NCBI GenBank assembly: GCA_021774205.1
Contig: JAJFJI010000067.1
Span: 1-5,099, forward strand
From: Nitrosomonas sp.
GTDB taxonomy: Bacteria; Pseudomonadota; Gammaproteobacteria; Burkholderiales; Nitrosomonadaceae
DNA length: 5,099 nucleotides
Direction: 5' to 3'
Part shown: positions 1 through 5,099 of the stretch, piece after piece
How positions within the stretch are numbered: position 1 is the stretch's first letter
Layout: the number at the start of each line of letters is the position of its first letter
Position numbers and translations under genes: made by a program
The notes under the pieces: model-generated
Databases searched by the model: none
What the model was told of the DNA's origin: nothing
What the model saw: only the letters and a program-made list of their open reading frames with translations

Positions 1-83
1 AGCGGCGAAGGAATTTTTAGTTTATCCTCAAGCTGCAGCGCAAAATACAAAATGCTGGCAATGGACAGCAAAATTAGAATCAT
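1..83 (-). CDS. N-terminus of a probable cation:proton antiporter (partial)
   Basis: A minus-strand reading frame opens at an ATG (complement of 81-83) and runs open to the window edge, giving 27 codons. A good Shine-Dalgarno sequence, AAGGA, lies about 7 nt upstream and fixes this start. The peptide begins with a hydrophobic stretch (MILILLSIASILYFALQL, residues 1-18) and continues with EDKLKIPSP. A first transmembrane helix followed by a short basic turn and an 'IPSP'-like motif is typical of the N-terminus of CPA1/CPA2 sodium or potassium:proton antiporters of the inner membrane. The frame is too short for the track-style ORF cut-off and the body of the protein lies outside the window. The family call is therefore an inference from the N-terminal pattern alone, and another polytopic membrane protein is possible. 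Confidence 0.5.
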   Translation of the reverse strand, partial: MILILLSIASILYFALQLEDKLKIPSP

Positions 84-117
84 TGATGTTTCCTTATATG
101 AAAATTGTTGACTGCTC

Positions 118-361
118 TTGAACTTAAAATCCTCAGTTGGGCGGTGTTTAGCGTGCGTTGTTGTTTTTTTTGGCAAGGCACAATGAGACGGGTTAACGCG
201 TTGTTACAACGAATTGCAACGCAGTAAAAAAGAAACAACGGCGTGCTATCAGCATCATCGCGTTCCGCACCTTAAAGATGCGTGTCATCGTGAAAAATAG
301 GTGCCTTCTTTTCATGAAATGACTTATTGCTGTCGCGGTCAACTGAGGATTTTAGGTTGAA
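118..361. mobile_element. Possible MITE-like element bounded by 22-bp inverted repeats
   Basis: The left arm (118-139) and the reverse complement of the right arm (340-361) match at 20 of 22 positions, including a perfect 15-bp core, TAAAATCCTCAGTTG (125-139 on plus, 340-354 on minus). The arms enclose 200 bp with no transposase coding capacity. Long near-perfect terminal repeats around a short non-coding, palindrome-rich centre are the form of a miniature inverted-repeat transposable element or an IS remnant. No target-site duplication is apparent on either side, which weakens the call. A large regulatory or structural inverted repeat is the alternative. I do not recognise the repeat as belonging to a named IS family. 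Confidence 0.4.
156..240. repeat. Nested inverted repeat with central palindrome
   Basis: Inside the 118-361 unit, CGTTGTT followed by a T-run (156-171) is mirrored by an A-run followed by AACAACG (226-240), allowing a roughly 14-bp imperfect stem. The loop contains a second palindrome, CGTTGT-T-ACAACG (199-211), and GCGTTG (198-203) is matched by CAACGC (217-222). The symmetry is visible directly. Whether it folds as RNA, binds a protein or is just part of a transposable element cannot be decided here. Confidence 0.45.
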
Positions 362-389
362 CCAACGGCAGGGTTAATAAGGCTGTTTA

Positions 390-418
390 GTGGCATTTCA
401 ATCTGTCATCGTTATAAT
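390..418 (+). promoter_or_regulatory. Putative sigma70 promoter of glnS
   Basis: A perfect TATAAT -10 box lies at 413-418. A 17-bp spacer separates it from GTGGCA (390-395), which matches the TTGACA consensus at 4 of 6 positions. Transcription would start near 425, giving a leader of about 35 nt before the TTG start at 459. The -10 box is strong and the -35 is weak. The promoter sits about 30 bp beyond the right arm of the inverted-repeat element. Confidence 0.6.
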
Positions 419-458
419 CCGTATTTAATCGCGTAAAATACATTCCGAGAGACCTAAC

Positions 459-2183
459 TTGAAAGATAAATCTGTAACTAATCTGTCAACCGATAGTATT
501 ACATCCAATTTTATTCGCAGTATTATTGATAACGATAAACGTACTGGCAAGTGGCTAGGGCGCGTAGAAACGCGATTCCCACCAGAACCTAATGGCTATC
601 TGCATATTGGCCATGCCAAAAGTATTTGCTTGAATTTTGGTCTTGCCAACGATTATAAAGGTGTGTGCCATCTGCGTTTCGATGATACCAATCCGGAGAA
701 AGAAGCGCAGGAGTATGTTGATGCGATCTGTGAGAACGTGGCATGGCTCGGTTTTGACTGGGGGAAGCATCTTCATTACTCCTCTGATTATTTCGACAAA
801 CTGTATGCATTTGCAGAACACCTTATCAATCATGGAAAAGCATACGTGGATAGTCTTAATGCCGATGAAATACGAGAACAGCGGGGTACCCTGACTAGCC
901 CTGGCAAGAACAGTCCGTATCGTGAACGTGCGGTAGCGGAAAGTCTGGATCTGTTTCAACGCATGCGGGCAGGCGAGTTTTCAGACGGCGCGCATGTGCT
1001 GCGCGTCAAAATCGATATGGCTTCTCCAAATATCAATATGCGCGATCCAGTGATTTACCGTATTCGCCATGTGCATCATCAGCGAACTGGGGATAAATGG
1101 TCTATTTATCCAATGTATGACTATACCCATTGCGTTTCCGATGCGTTGGAGAATATTACCCATTCTTTGTGTACACTAGAGTTTGAAGATCACCGGCCGC
1201 TTTATGACTGGGTGCTTGATCAGTTGCAGGGAATTGTCCCTTGTCATCCACAGCAAATCGAATTTGCCCGTCTTAATTTGACCTATACGGTCATGAGTAA
1301 GCGTAAATTGATTGAACTGGTTGAAGGCGGAAATGTGGAAGGATGGGATGATCCACGTCTCAGCACCCTGGCCGGGGTGCGCCGGCGTGGTTATACACCA
1401 AAATCAATCCGCCTTTTTGCTGATCGCATCGGCGTCAGTAAAGCAGATTCATGGATCGATGTGAGCGTGCTTGAAGATTGTCTGCGAGAGGACCTGAATG
1501 AATGTGCGCCACGACGGATTGCTGTTTTAAGGCCACTGAAAGTGATTATTGATAATTATCCAGATGATCAGCAAGAAGATTGCCAGGCACCTAATCATCC
1601 GCAAAAGCCGGAATGGGGAAAACGCGTGGCCCCATTTTCAAAAGTACTTTATATTGAACGTGATGATTTTATGGAGCAACCATCTAAAGGTTACTTTCGT
1701 TTATCGCCGGGTGCAGAAGTTCGCCTACGCTACGCATTTATAATTAAATGTGTGCAGGTGGAAAAAAGTACGGATGGAGAAATAGAAGCCATTCATTGTA
1801 CCTACGATCCCGATACCAAAAGCGGGACGGCCGGCGCCGCAAAGCGCAAAGTCAAAGGCAATATCCACTGGCTATCAGCCAAACATGCGCTGCAGGTGGA
1901 AGCCCGGCTTTATGACCGCTTATTTGCCGATGCTTATCCGGATGCCGGTAGCAAAAATTATAGGGAATCTCTGAATCCTGATTCAAAGGAAACAATCATT
2001 GCTTATGTGGAGCAATCACTCAGCGAAGCGGAGCCTGAGCAGCGTTTTCAGTTTGAACGCATTGGCTATTTTGTTGCCGATCGTATTGATTCACAGTCGG
2101 GGAAGCCCGTGTTTAACCGTGCCGTGACACTGAGGGATTCTTGGGAGAAGGTTGTGGATAGTAAGGGGCAAAGTAAAGGATAA
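459..2183 (+). CDS. glnS: Glutaminyl-tRNA synthetase (GlnRS)
   Basis: This cytoplasmic class I aminoacyl-tRNA synthetase charges tRNA-Gln with glutamine using ATP. The 574-residue product is close to the E. coli enzyme (about 554) and co-linear with it. The N-terminal Rossmann fold carries PPEPNGYLHIGHAKS with the HIGH signature at residues 49-52. The GlnRS-specific segments RFDDTNP (73-79), YSSDYFD (107-113) and the acceptor-binding part around DMASP (186-190) follow, then the class I KMSKS equivalent VMSKRK (278-283). The C-terminal half, from about residue 350, is the beta-barrel anticodon-binding region and ends in the conserved VFNR/LRD(S/T)W motifs. The start codon is TTG, supported by GAGAG at 447-451 with 7-nt spacing and by alignment of the N-terminus with the family; no suitable ATG lies nearby. 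The first 16 residues are a few longer than in E. coli. It appears to be transcribed on its own. Confidence in function is very high. Confidence 0.98.
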   Translation: MKDKSVTNLSTDSITSNFIRSIIDNDKRTGKWLGRVETRFPPEPNGYLHIGHAKSICLNFGLANDYKGVCHLRFDDTNPEKEAQEYVDAICENVAWLGFDWGKHLHYSSDYFDKLYAFAEHLINHGKAYVDSLNADEIREQRGTLTSPGKNSPYRERAVAESLDLFQRMRAGEFSDGAHVLRVKIDMASPNINMRDPVIYRIRHVHHQRTGDKWSIYPMYDYTHCVSDALENITHSLCTLEFEDHRPLYDWVLDQLQGIVPCHPQQIEFARLNLTYTVMSKRKLIELVEGGNVEGWDDPRLSTLAGVRRRGYTPKSIRLFADRIGVSKADSWIDVSVLEDCLREDLNECAPRRIAVLRPLKVIIDNYPDDQQEDCQAPNHPQKPEWGKRVAPFSKVLYIERDDFMEQPSKGYFRLSPGAEVRLRYAFIIKCVQVEKSTDGEIEAIHCTYDPDTKSGTAGAAKRKVKGNIHWLSAKHALQVEARLYDRLFADAYPDAGSKNYRESLNPDSKETIIAYVEQSLSEAEPEQRFQFERIGYFVADRIDSQSGKPVFNRAVTLRDSWEKVVDSKGQSKG

Positions 2184-2270
2184 ATACCTGGATTTTTTAT
2201 GATCTGCCTTAATATTTTTCAGCTATTATTCGTTGACTCAATTATTTAATCATTATGCAAGGTACGACTG

Positions 2271-3227
2271 ATGTATAGAATCATGCTATTTTTTGTCACC
2301 ATCTCAATGGTTGGTTTTGTTGGTAACGCCAAGGCCGGAGCATGGATATTGCCCCCTTCGGATATTGATATTTTTGGCCAGATGCAAACTACCGTCGCTA
2401 GCCGTGAGGAAACGTTACTGGACATTGCGCGTCATTATGATATTGGTCAGGATGAAATTCTACTAGCGAATCCTGAAGTAGATCGATGGTTACCCGCTGA
2501 TGGTGCTGAGGTTATTTTGCCCAGTCGATACATTATTCCGCAAACTGAACGAAAGGGTTTGGTGCTTAACCTATCTGAGATGCGCATCTATTATTTTCCC
2601 AAACCTAAAAAGGGTGAGAAACCAGCGGTCATTACGCATCCAGTTGGCATTGGTAGAATGGACTGGGAAACGCCGCTGGGTAAAACGAAAGTGATTGGCA
2701 AAAAGAAAGACCCTACCTGGACCCCGCCGCAGTCACTTAAAGATGCAGCTATTGCAGCGGGCGACCCGCCATTGCCTGATGTCGTGCCAGCGGGTCCCGA
2801 TAATCCACTTGGGCGCTTTGCGATAAGGCTTGGCACGGGTAATGGCAGTTATCTTATTCATGGCACCCACAAGCCTTATGGCATCGGGATGCGTGTTTCC
2901 GCTGGTTGTGTGCGTATGTATCCCGAAGATATTGAAAAGTTGTTCGATCAAGTGCCGGTAGGTACACAGGTACACATTATCAATCAACCGATAAAACTGG
3001 GTTGGTTAGGCGATTCACTTTTTGCCGAACTGCATCCGCCACTTGAAGAGGATGAGGAAAAATATGTCAACTATGACCAAATCGTGTTTGAAGCAGTTAA
3101 AGATTTTGTTGCGCAAAAAAGCAGTGATCGCAGTGGAAATTATTTGACAGATGTTGACATTAATCATCACGCATTGGAGCAAGCCATAGCTAGTAAAAGT
3201 GGGATACCAATTCTAATATCCAAGTAA
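2271..3227 (+). CDS. LysM-containing L,D-transpeptidase, ErfK/YbiS type
   Basis: The 318-residue product is a periplasmic YkuD-fold enzyme that cleaves the L,D bond of a peptidoglycan tetrapeptide and transfers it to an amine acceptor. A signal peptide spans residues 1-22 (MYRIML..., hydrophobic core, cleavage after AKA). Residues about 41-89 form a LysM-like region (ETLLDIARHYDIG, then NPEVDRWLP and IP). The catalytic YkuD domain starts at LVLNLSEMRIYYF (97-109) and carries HGTHKP (197-202) and the active-site motif SAGCVRM (210-216), with Cys213 as nucleophile and His197 as partner. The C-terminal tail with INQPIK resembles that of E. coli ErfK, YbiS, YcfS and YnhG, and the length is similar to theirs (about 310). 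In E. coli, ErfK, YbiS and YcfS attach Braun lipoprotein to peptidoglycan and YnhG makes 3-3 cross-links, so the subfamily fits but exact specificity is inferred. AAGG at 2259-2262, 8 nt before the ATG, supports the start. It converges on an Lpp-like gene. Confidence 0.93.
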   Translation: MYRIMLFFVTISMVGFVGNAKAGAWILPPSDIDIFGQMQTTVASREETLLDIARHYDIGQDEILLANPEVDRWLPADGAEVILPSRYIIPQTERKGLVLNLSEMRIYYFPKPKKGEKPAVITHPVGIGRMDWETPLGKTKVIGKKKDPTWTPPQSLKDAAIAAGDPPLPDVVPAGPDNPLGRFAIRLGTGNGSYLIHGTHKPYGIGMRVSAGCVRMYPEDIEKLFDQVPVGTQVHIINQPIKLGWLGDSLFAELHPPLEEDEEKYVNYDQIVFEAVKDFVAQKSSDRSGNYLTDVDINHHALEQAIASKSGIPILISK

Positions 3228-3238
3228 TGCACATAAAT

Positions 3239-3269
3239 AAAAAAAGCCCCTTTTAAAGGGGCTTTTTTT
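3239..3269. terminator. Bidirectional rho-independent terminator
   Basis: GCCCC (3246-3250) pairs with GGGGC (3258-3262), extended inward by A-T pairs and outward by an A-run (3239-3245) facing a T-run (3263-3269). Read on either strand, the GC-rich stem is followed by a run of U. It lies 12 nt past the stop of the L,D-transpeptidase gene and 26 nt past the stop of the convergent lipoprotein gene, so it should end both transcripts. Confidence 0.9.
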
Positions 3270-3294
3270 ATCAATAAAGCTTATTGGCTTGTTT

Positions 3295-3594
3295 TTATTT
3301 ATGCATTGCTTTTTTAAACATGCGGTCAATTTTTGTTTCAGTTTCCATTGATCGTCTGTTTGCATCATTTGCAGTGTTAACTGCTGAATTTGCCGCGTCA
3401 AGTGCTTCACCTGCCTTGGCATTAGCTGCAGCAGCTTCCGAGCTTGCTGCAGATGTGTCAGCGGCAAGTGCATTCACTTGCGCTTGCAGATCATCGACCC
3501 GTCCAGATGTTGCGCAACCGGATAGTCCCGCCACCGCGCCGACTACAGCGGCAAGCGTTAAGATGCGTAATTGATGTCTGATTTTTACGTTCAT
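3295..3594 (-). CDS. lpp: Lpp/OprI-family alanine-zipper murein lipoprotein
   Basis: The 99-residue product is a small outer-membrane lipoprotein. A lipoprotein signal peptide (residues 1-26, with basic KIRHQLR and then a hydrophobic core) ends in the lipobox LSGC, with Cys27 as the lipidated residue. Residues +2 and +3 are Ala-Thr, so there is no inner-membrane retention Asp. The mature part is alanine-rich and free of proline, with a heptad pattern (VDDLQAQVNALAADTSAA and onward) expected to form a long trimeric coiled coil. It ends in FKKAMHK. The terminal lysine is the feature by which Braun lipoprotein in E. coli and OprI-like proteins are linked to meso-diaminopimelate. At about 73 mature residues it is somewhat longer than E. 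coli Lpp (58). The start is fixed by a strong GAGGAG (complement of 3601-3606), 6 nt upstream. Strong translation signals fit an abundant structural protein. The symbol is by family resemblance; covalent attachment is inferred. Confidence 0.85.
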   Translation of the reverse strand: MNVKIRHQLRILTLAAVVGAVAGLSGCATSGRVDDLQAQVNALAADTSAASSEAAAANAKAGEALDAANSAVNTANDANRRSMETETKIDRMFKKAMHK

Positions 3595-3887
3595 TTTAGT
3601 CTCCTCAGCGTTTATTTTTCATATGATTTATGAACAGCTAACATCTACTCTTTTTTGTCACCAATTTCTTTTGGTGCTTCAGCGACATGCGTAATCATAT
3701 TATCTGATTTTATCTATAAAATAAATGAGTTCTATCAAATTATTACGCTGCTAATTAAGTATCAAACAGATGTGTCATCGCTTGTTAAAAATTAAGCCAT
3801 ATCTATCAGATAGTTGTTCCGCTAATTGCAGGTGTGGCCGTTTTTCGTGATTTTAGCAACTCAAGTGTTTCAAACAAGCTGATTGAG
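3595..3887. other. Spacer between lipoprotein gene and second L,D-transpeptidase gene
   Basis: This 293-bp, AT-rich interval has no credible reading frame on either strand. It should contain the lipoprotein promoter and leader on the minus strand and the 3' end of the second transpeptidase transcript. A short perfect palindrome, CTATC-A-GATAG, lies at 3803-3813. No RNA gene or repeat was recognised. Confidence 0.6.
3709..3738 (-). promoter_or_regulatory. Candidate sigma70 promoter of the lipoprotein gene
   Basis: On the minus strand TTGATA (complement of 3733-3738, 5 of 6 to consensus) is followed after 18 bp by GATAAA (complement of 3709-3714, 4 of 6). This would give a leader of roughly 105 nt. 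Other weak boxes exist in this AT-rich region, so this is only the best pair found by eye. Confidence 0.3.
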
Positions 3888-3889
3888 TT
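3858..3889 (-). terminator. Weak hairpin at the end of the second L,D-transpeptidase gene
   Basis: AACTCAA (3858-3864) and TTGAGTT (3883-3889) can pair, with a smaller palindrome, GTTTGAAAC, in the loop. On the minus strand the stem overlaps the stop codon and is followed by an AT-rich stretch rather than a clean U-run. It may end or stabilise the transcript, but it is a poor match to a classical terminator. Confidence 0.3.
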
Positions 3890-4451
3890 AGTGAATCTCG
3901 ACCATAACACCTGGTTTTAACCACTCGCTCAGCTGATCTATTTGCTCATTAGTCAGCGCAACGCAGCCATTGGTCCAGTTAAACTGGTGGTGAACTTCTT
4001 GATCACCGTTGCCAATACCATGGATGCCTATATAACCACCCAATGGCGTATTTTGCGGCGGCGTTTTTTCATTATTTATCGCTCGCATGATAGACCGCCA
4101 GGTCTCCTGCGTAATTCGATTTTCTTGCAGTGCACGGTTGGCGGTTTCACGGTTGGGATAATCGAGCCCAAAGAAACGATAATAGCGGCTCTTTTCATTT
4201 ATCCAGCCGACCCTGAATTTCCCCAGCGGTGTCTTATCATCTTTTGTATTTTTAAACCAAGTGGTCCCAAAACGTCCAATAGCGACATTCTCAAAAACAG
4301 TCTGGACAGTGTCACCCTGCATGACCGATAGTGTATGCTTGGACGTATCTACATCTATCCAGATATCATTTGCTCGAACAGAATAATTAATCAACGACAG
4401 ACCGACCAATCCGGTCAGTAATATTAAATAGCGCATATAACAATATTGCAT
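3888..4451 (-). CDS. Exported L,D-transpeptidase (YkuD domain, no LysM)
   Basis: A small secreted YkuD-family protein of 187 residues from the chosen start, expected to act on peptidoglycan in the periplasm. A hydrophobic signal segment (RYLILLTGLVGLSLI) is followed by a likely cleavage after VRA (residue 27). The YkuD domain fills the rest: IWIDVDTSKHTLSV at its start, KTPLGKF, then GIHGIGNG containing the conserved His144, and NWTNGCVALTN with the nucleophile Cys163. This is the (D/N)WTxGC(I/V)A variant of the active site, distinct from the SAGCVRM form of the larger neighbour. Three in-frame ATGs are possible (4469, 4451, 4436). The one at 4451 has GGA 8 nt upstream, whereas 4469 overlaps a palindrome and lacks a Shine-Dalgarno sequence; 4436 gives the shortest, most regular signal peptide. 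Substrate (3-3 cross-linking, lipoprotein anchoring or carboxypeptidase action) cannot be read from the sequence. Confidence 0.88.
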   Translation of the reverse strand: MQYCYMRYLILLTGLVGLSLINYSVRANDIWIDVDTSKHTLSVMQGDTVQTVFENVAIGRFGTTWFKNTKDDKTPLGKFRVGWINEKSRYYRFFGLDYPNRETANRALQENRITQETWRSIMRAINNEKTPPQNTPLGGYIGIHGIGNGDQEVHHQFNWTNGCVALTNEQIDQLSEWLKPGVMVEIH

Positions 4452-4467
4452 TAACACGTTCCAGAGC

Positions 4468-4491
4468 ATAAATAATCAAGTGATTTATTAT
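4468..4491. promoter_or_regulatory. Imperfect palindrome in divergent region, candidate operator
   Basis: The arms at 4468-4478 and 4481-4491 match as reverse complements at 9 of 11 positions around a 2-bp centre, with the core AATCA-AG-TGATT. The site lies between the divergent transpeptidase gene and hypC and overlaps the likely -10 region of the former. It partly resembles FNR/CRP-type half-sites (ATCA/TGAT) but does not have the TTGAT-N4-ATCAA arrangement, so no regulator is assigned. Confidence 0.3.
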
Positions 4492-4515
4492 TATGTCATA
4501 ATTTAACCATCTGAA
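4487..4515 (-). promoter_or_regulatory. Candidate promoter of the second L,D-transpeptidase gene
   Basis: On the minus strand TTCAGA (complement of 4510-4515, 4 of 6) is followed after 17 bp by AATAAT (complement of 4487-4492, 5 of 6). Transcription would start near 4480. That lies downstream of none of the alternative starts at 4469, 4451 or 4436, so it does not choose between them. It is a by-eye call in an AT-rich region. Confidence 0.3.
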
Positions 4516-4535
4516 AGCCTGATATAAAGCCTAAA

Positions 4536-4781
4536 ATGTGCCTTGCAATTCCAGTTTGCATCGAACAGCTCGTTACCGAAGAAAGCGCTATCGTCAATTT
4601 AGACGGTGTGCGCAAAGAAATTTCGCTCGCATTGGTAGATGATATCGAGCCGGGAGATTATGTCATCGTACACGTTGGTTATGCGCTACAAAAACTTGAT
4701 CCGGCAGAAGCTGAACGGACATTGACCCTATTTGCTGAAATGACCGCCAATTCAGCGTGGAATGATGATCCAATTCGGTAA
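4536..4781 (+). CDS. hypC: Hydrogenase maturation chaperone HypC
   Basis: This 81-residue HypC/HupF-family protein helps assemble the [NiFe]-hydrogenase active site in the cytoplasm. With HypD it carries the Fe(CN)2CO unit and delivers it to the precursor of the large subunit. The N-terminus MCLAIP is the family signature, and Cys2 is the residue that binds iron and contacts HypD and the large subunit. The second conserved block, GDYVIVHVGYAL (residues 40-51), includes His46, and is followed by LDPAEAERTL (54-63). The length is normal (70-95 residues). The start is certain because Cys2 must follow the initiator Met, although the upstream Shine-Dalgarno is weak. A CATAAT at 4497-4502 could be its -10 box, without a clear -35. 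hypD follows after 6 nt, so the two are co-transcribed. No other hyp or hydrogenase structural gene lies to the left in the window. Confidence 0.96.
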   Translation: MCLAIPVCIEQLVTEESAIVNLDGVRKEISLALVDDIEPGDYVIVHVGYALQKLDPAEAERTLTLFAEMTANSAWNDDPIR

Positions 4782-4787
4782 TCACTG

Positions 4788-5099
4788 ATGAAATATATTG
4801 ATGAATTTCGTGATGGGGTGCTGGCGCGAAATATTGCCGCTAATATCGCATCCGAAGCAGATCCACATCGTGCCTACCACCTAATGGAATTTTGTGGCGG
4901 TCATACCCATGCGATTTCACGCTACGGTATTGTTGATTTATTGCCAGCTAACGTACGTATGATTCATGGCCCAGGCTGTCCGGTATGTATTCTGCCTGTG
5001 GGAAAAATAGAAAATGCCATCCAGTTGGCACAAATTCCCGGGTTGATTTTGTGCTGCTATGGCGATGTGATGCGTGTGCCGACAGTAACAGGAATGAGC
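4788..5099 (+). CDS. hypD: Hydrogenase maturation protein HypD (3' truncated by window)
   Basis: The ATG at 4788 opens a frame that stays open to the window end, giving 104 of an expected 360-380 codons. HypD is the iron-sulfur scaffold on which, with HypC and the HypE/HypF cyanide pathway, the Fe(CN)2CO group of [NiFe]-hydrogenase is built. Visible signatures are MEFCGGHTHAI (residues 33-43, Cys36) and GPGCPVCILP (61-70, Cys64 and Cys67). These correspond to the essential Cys41, Cys69 and Cys72 of E. coli HypD. YGDVMRVP (91-98) is also conserved. The N-terminus KYIDEFRD fits the family start. It lies 6 nt after the hypC stop with only a weak Shine-Dalgarno, suggesting translational coupling. 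The C-terminal [4Fe-4S] cluster domain lies beyond the window. Confidence 0.96.
   Translation, partial: MKYIDEFRDGVLARNIAANIASEADPHRAYHLMEFCGGHTHAISRYGIVDLLPANVRMIHGPGCPVCILPVGKIENAIQLAQIPGLILCCYGDVMRVPTVTGMS

Larger units (their letters stand above)
84..458. other. Intergenic region between divergent antiporter-like gene and glnS
   Basis: This 375-bp stretch has no convincing gene. It holds an inverted-repeat pair (118-139 and 340-361) enclosing about 200 bp with several smaller palindromes (156-171 with 226-240, 199-211, 310-319), and, on its right side, the likely glnS promoter. The longest internal reading frame noticed is a 40-codon minus-strand one at 193-315. It has no Shine-Dalgarno sequence and no recognisable similarity, so it is not called as a gene. 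Confidence 0.7.

Noticed and set aside
193..315. Minus-strand 40-codon reading frame inside the inverted-repeat unit, rich in basic and aromatic residues
   Set aside because: No Shine-Dalgarno sequence, no recognisable motif, and such a length is expected by chance; not called as a gene.
391..410. TGGCA upstream of glnS as a sigma54 -24 element
   Set aside because: No matching TTGC at the -12 position with the required spacing; the TATAAT fits a sigma70 promoter better.
84..458. T-box or other riboswitch controlling glnS
   Set aside because: No T-box sequence or antiterminator pairing is visible between the promoter and the start codon; the leader from the predicted start is only about 35 nt.
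555..959. Long minus-strand frame opposite glnS
   Set aside because: A shadow of the glnS coding sequence with no domain, no start signals and unnatural composition.
2233..2261. TTGACT as a -35 box for the LysM transpeptidase gene
   Set aside because: No acceptable -10 box at 16-18 bp; the nearest AT-rich hexamers are too close, so no promoter was called.
3284..3574. Plus-strand alanine-rich frame opposite the lipoprotein gene
   Set aside because: The alanine richness is a mirror of the repetitive GC-rich codons of the lipoprotein gene; the minus frame has the lipobox, strong Shine-Dalgarno and terminal lysine.
3942..4331. Plus-strand frame opposite the second L,D-transpeptidase
   Set aside because: The minus frame carries the signal peptide and complete YkuD active site; the plus frame has no recognisable features.

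Overview
The window is a chromosomal stretch from a Gram-negative bacterium, most likely a proteobacterium of the beta/gamma group. Three things point there: a bacterial-type glutaminyl-tRNA synthetase (found mainly in beta- and gammaproteobacteria), an OprI/Lpp-type alanine-zipper lipoprotein with a C-terminal lysine, and an ErfK/YbiS-type L,D-transpeptidase. Base composition is moderately AT-leaning. A betaproteobacterium related to Nitrosomonas is my guess from the general look of the proteins. It is not something the sequence proves.

Layout. Positions 1-83 hold the 5' end of a minus-strand membrane protein, probably a CPA-type cation:proton antiporter. Positions 84-458 are non-coding and carry a pair of inverted repeats (118-139 and 340-361, 20 of 22 positions matching) that enclose about 200 bp with further nested palindromes, like a small non-autonomous mobile element. 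A sigma70-like promoter (390-418) and a TTG-started glnS (459-2183) follow. Next is a secreted LysM plus YkuD L,D-transpeptidase (2271-3227, plus strand). It converges on an Lpp/OprI-like murein lipoprotein gene (3295-3594, minus strand), with one symmetrical terminator between them serving both. A 293-bp spacer leads to a second, smaller YkuD L,D-transpeptidase (3888-4451, minus strand). Divergent from it are hypC (4536-4781) and the start of hypD (4788 to the window edge).

How the genes work together. The middle three genes form a cell-envelope group: a lipoprotein ending in lysine, next to an enzyme of the family known to attach such lysines to peptidoglycan, plus a second transpeptidase of unknown specificity. 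The right end is the start of a [NiFe]-hydrogenase maturation operon, in which HypC and HypD together build and carry the Fe(CN)2CO unit. glnS is a housekeeping gene with no evident functional link to its neighbours.

No CRISPR array, tRNA, rRNA or complete insertion sequence is visible. No clearly novel multi-gene system is present. The items most worth a second look are the inverted-repeat element upstream of glnS, the lipoprotein/L,D-transpeptidase cluster, and a palindrome in the divergent region before hypC.
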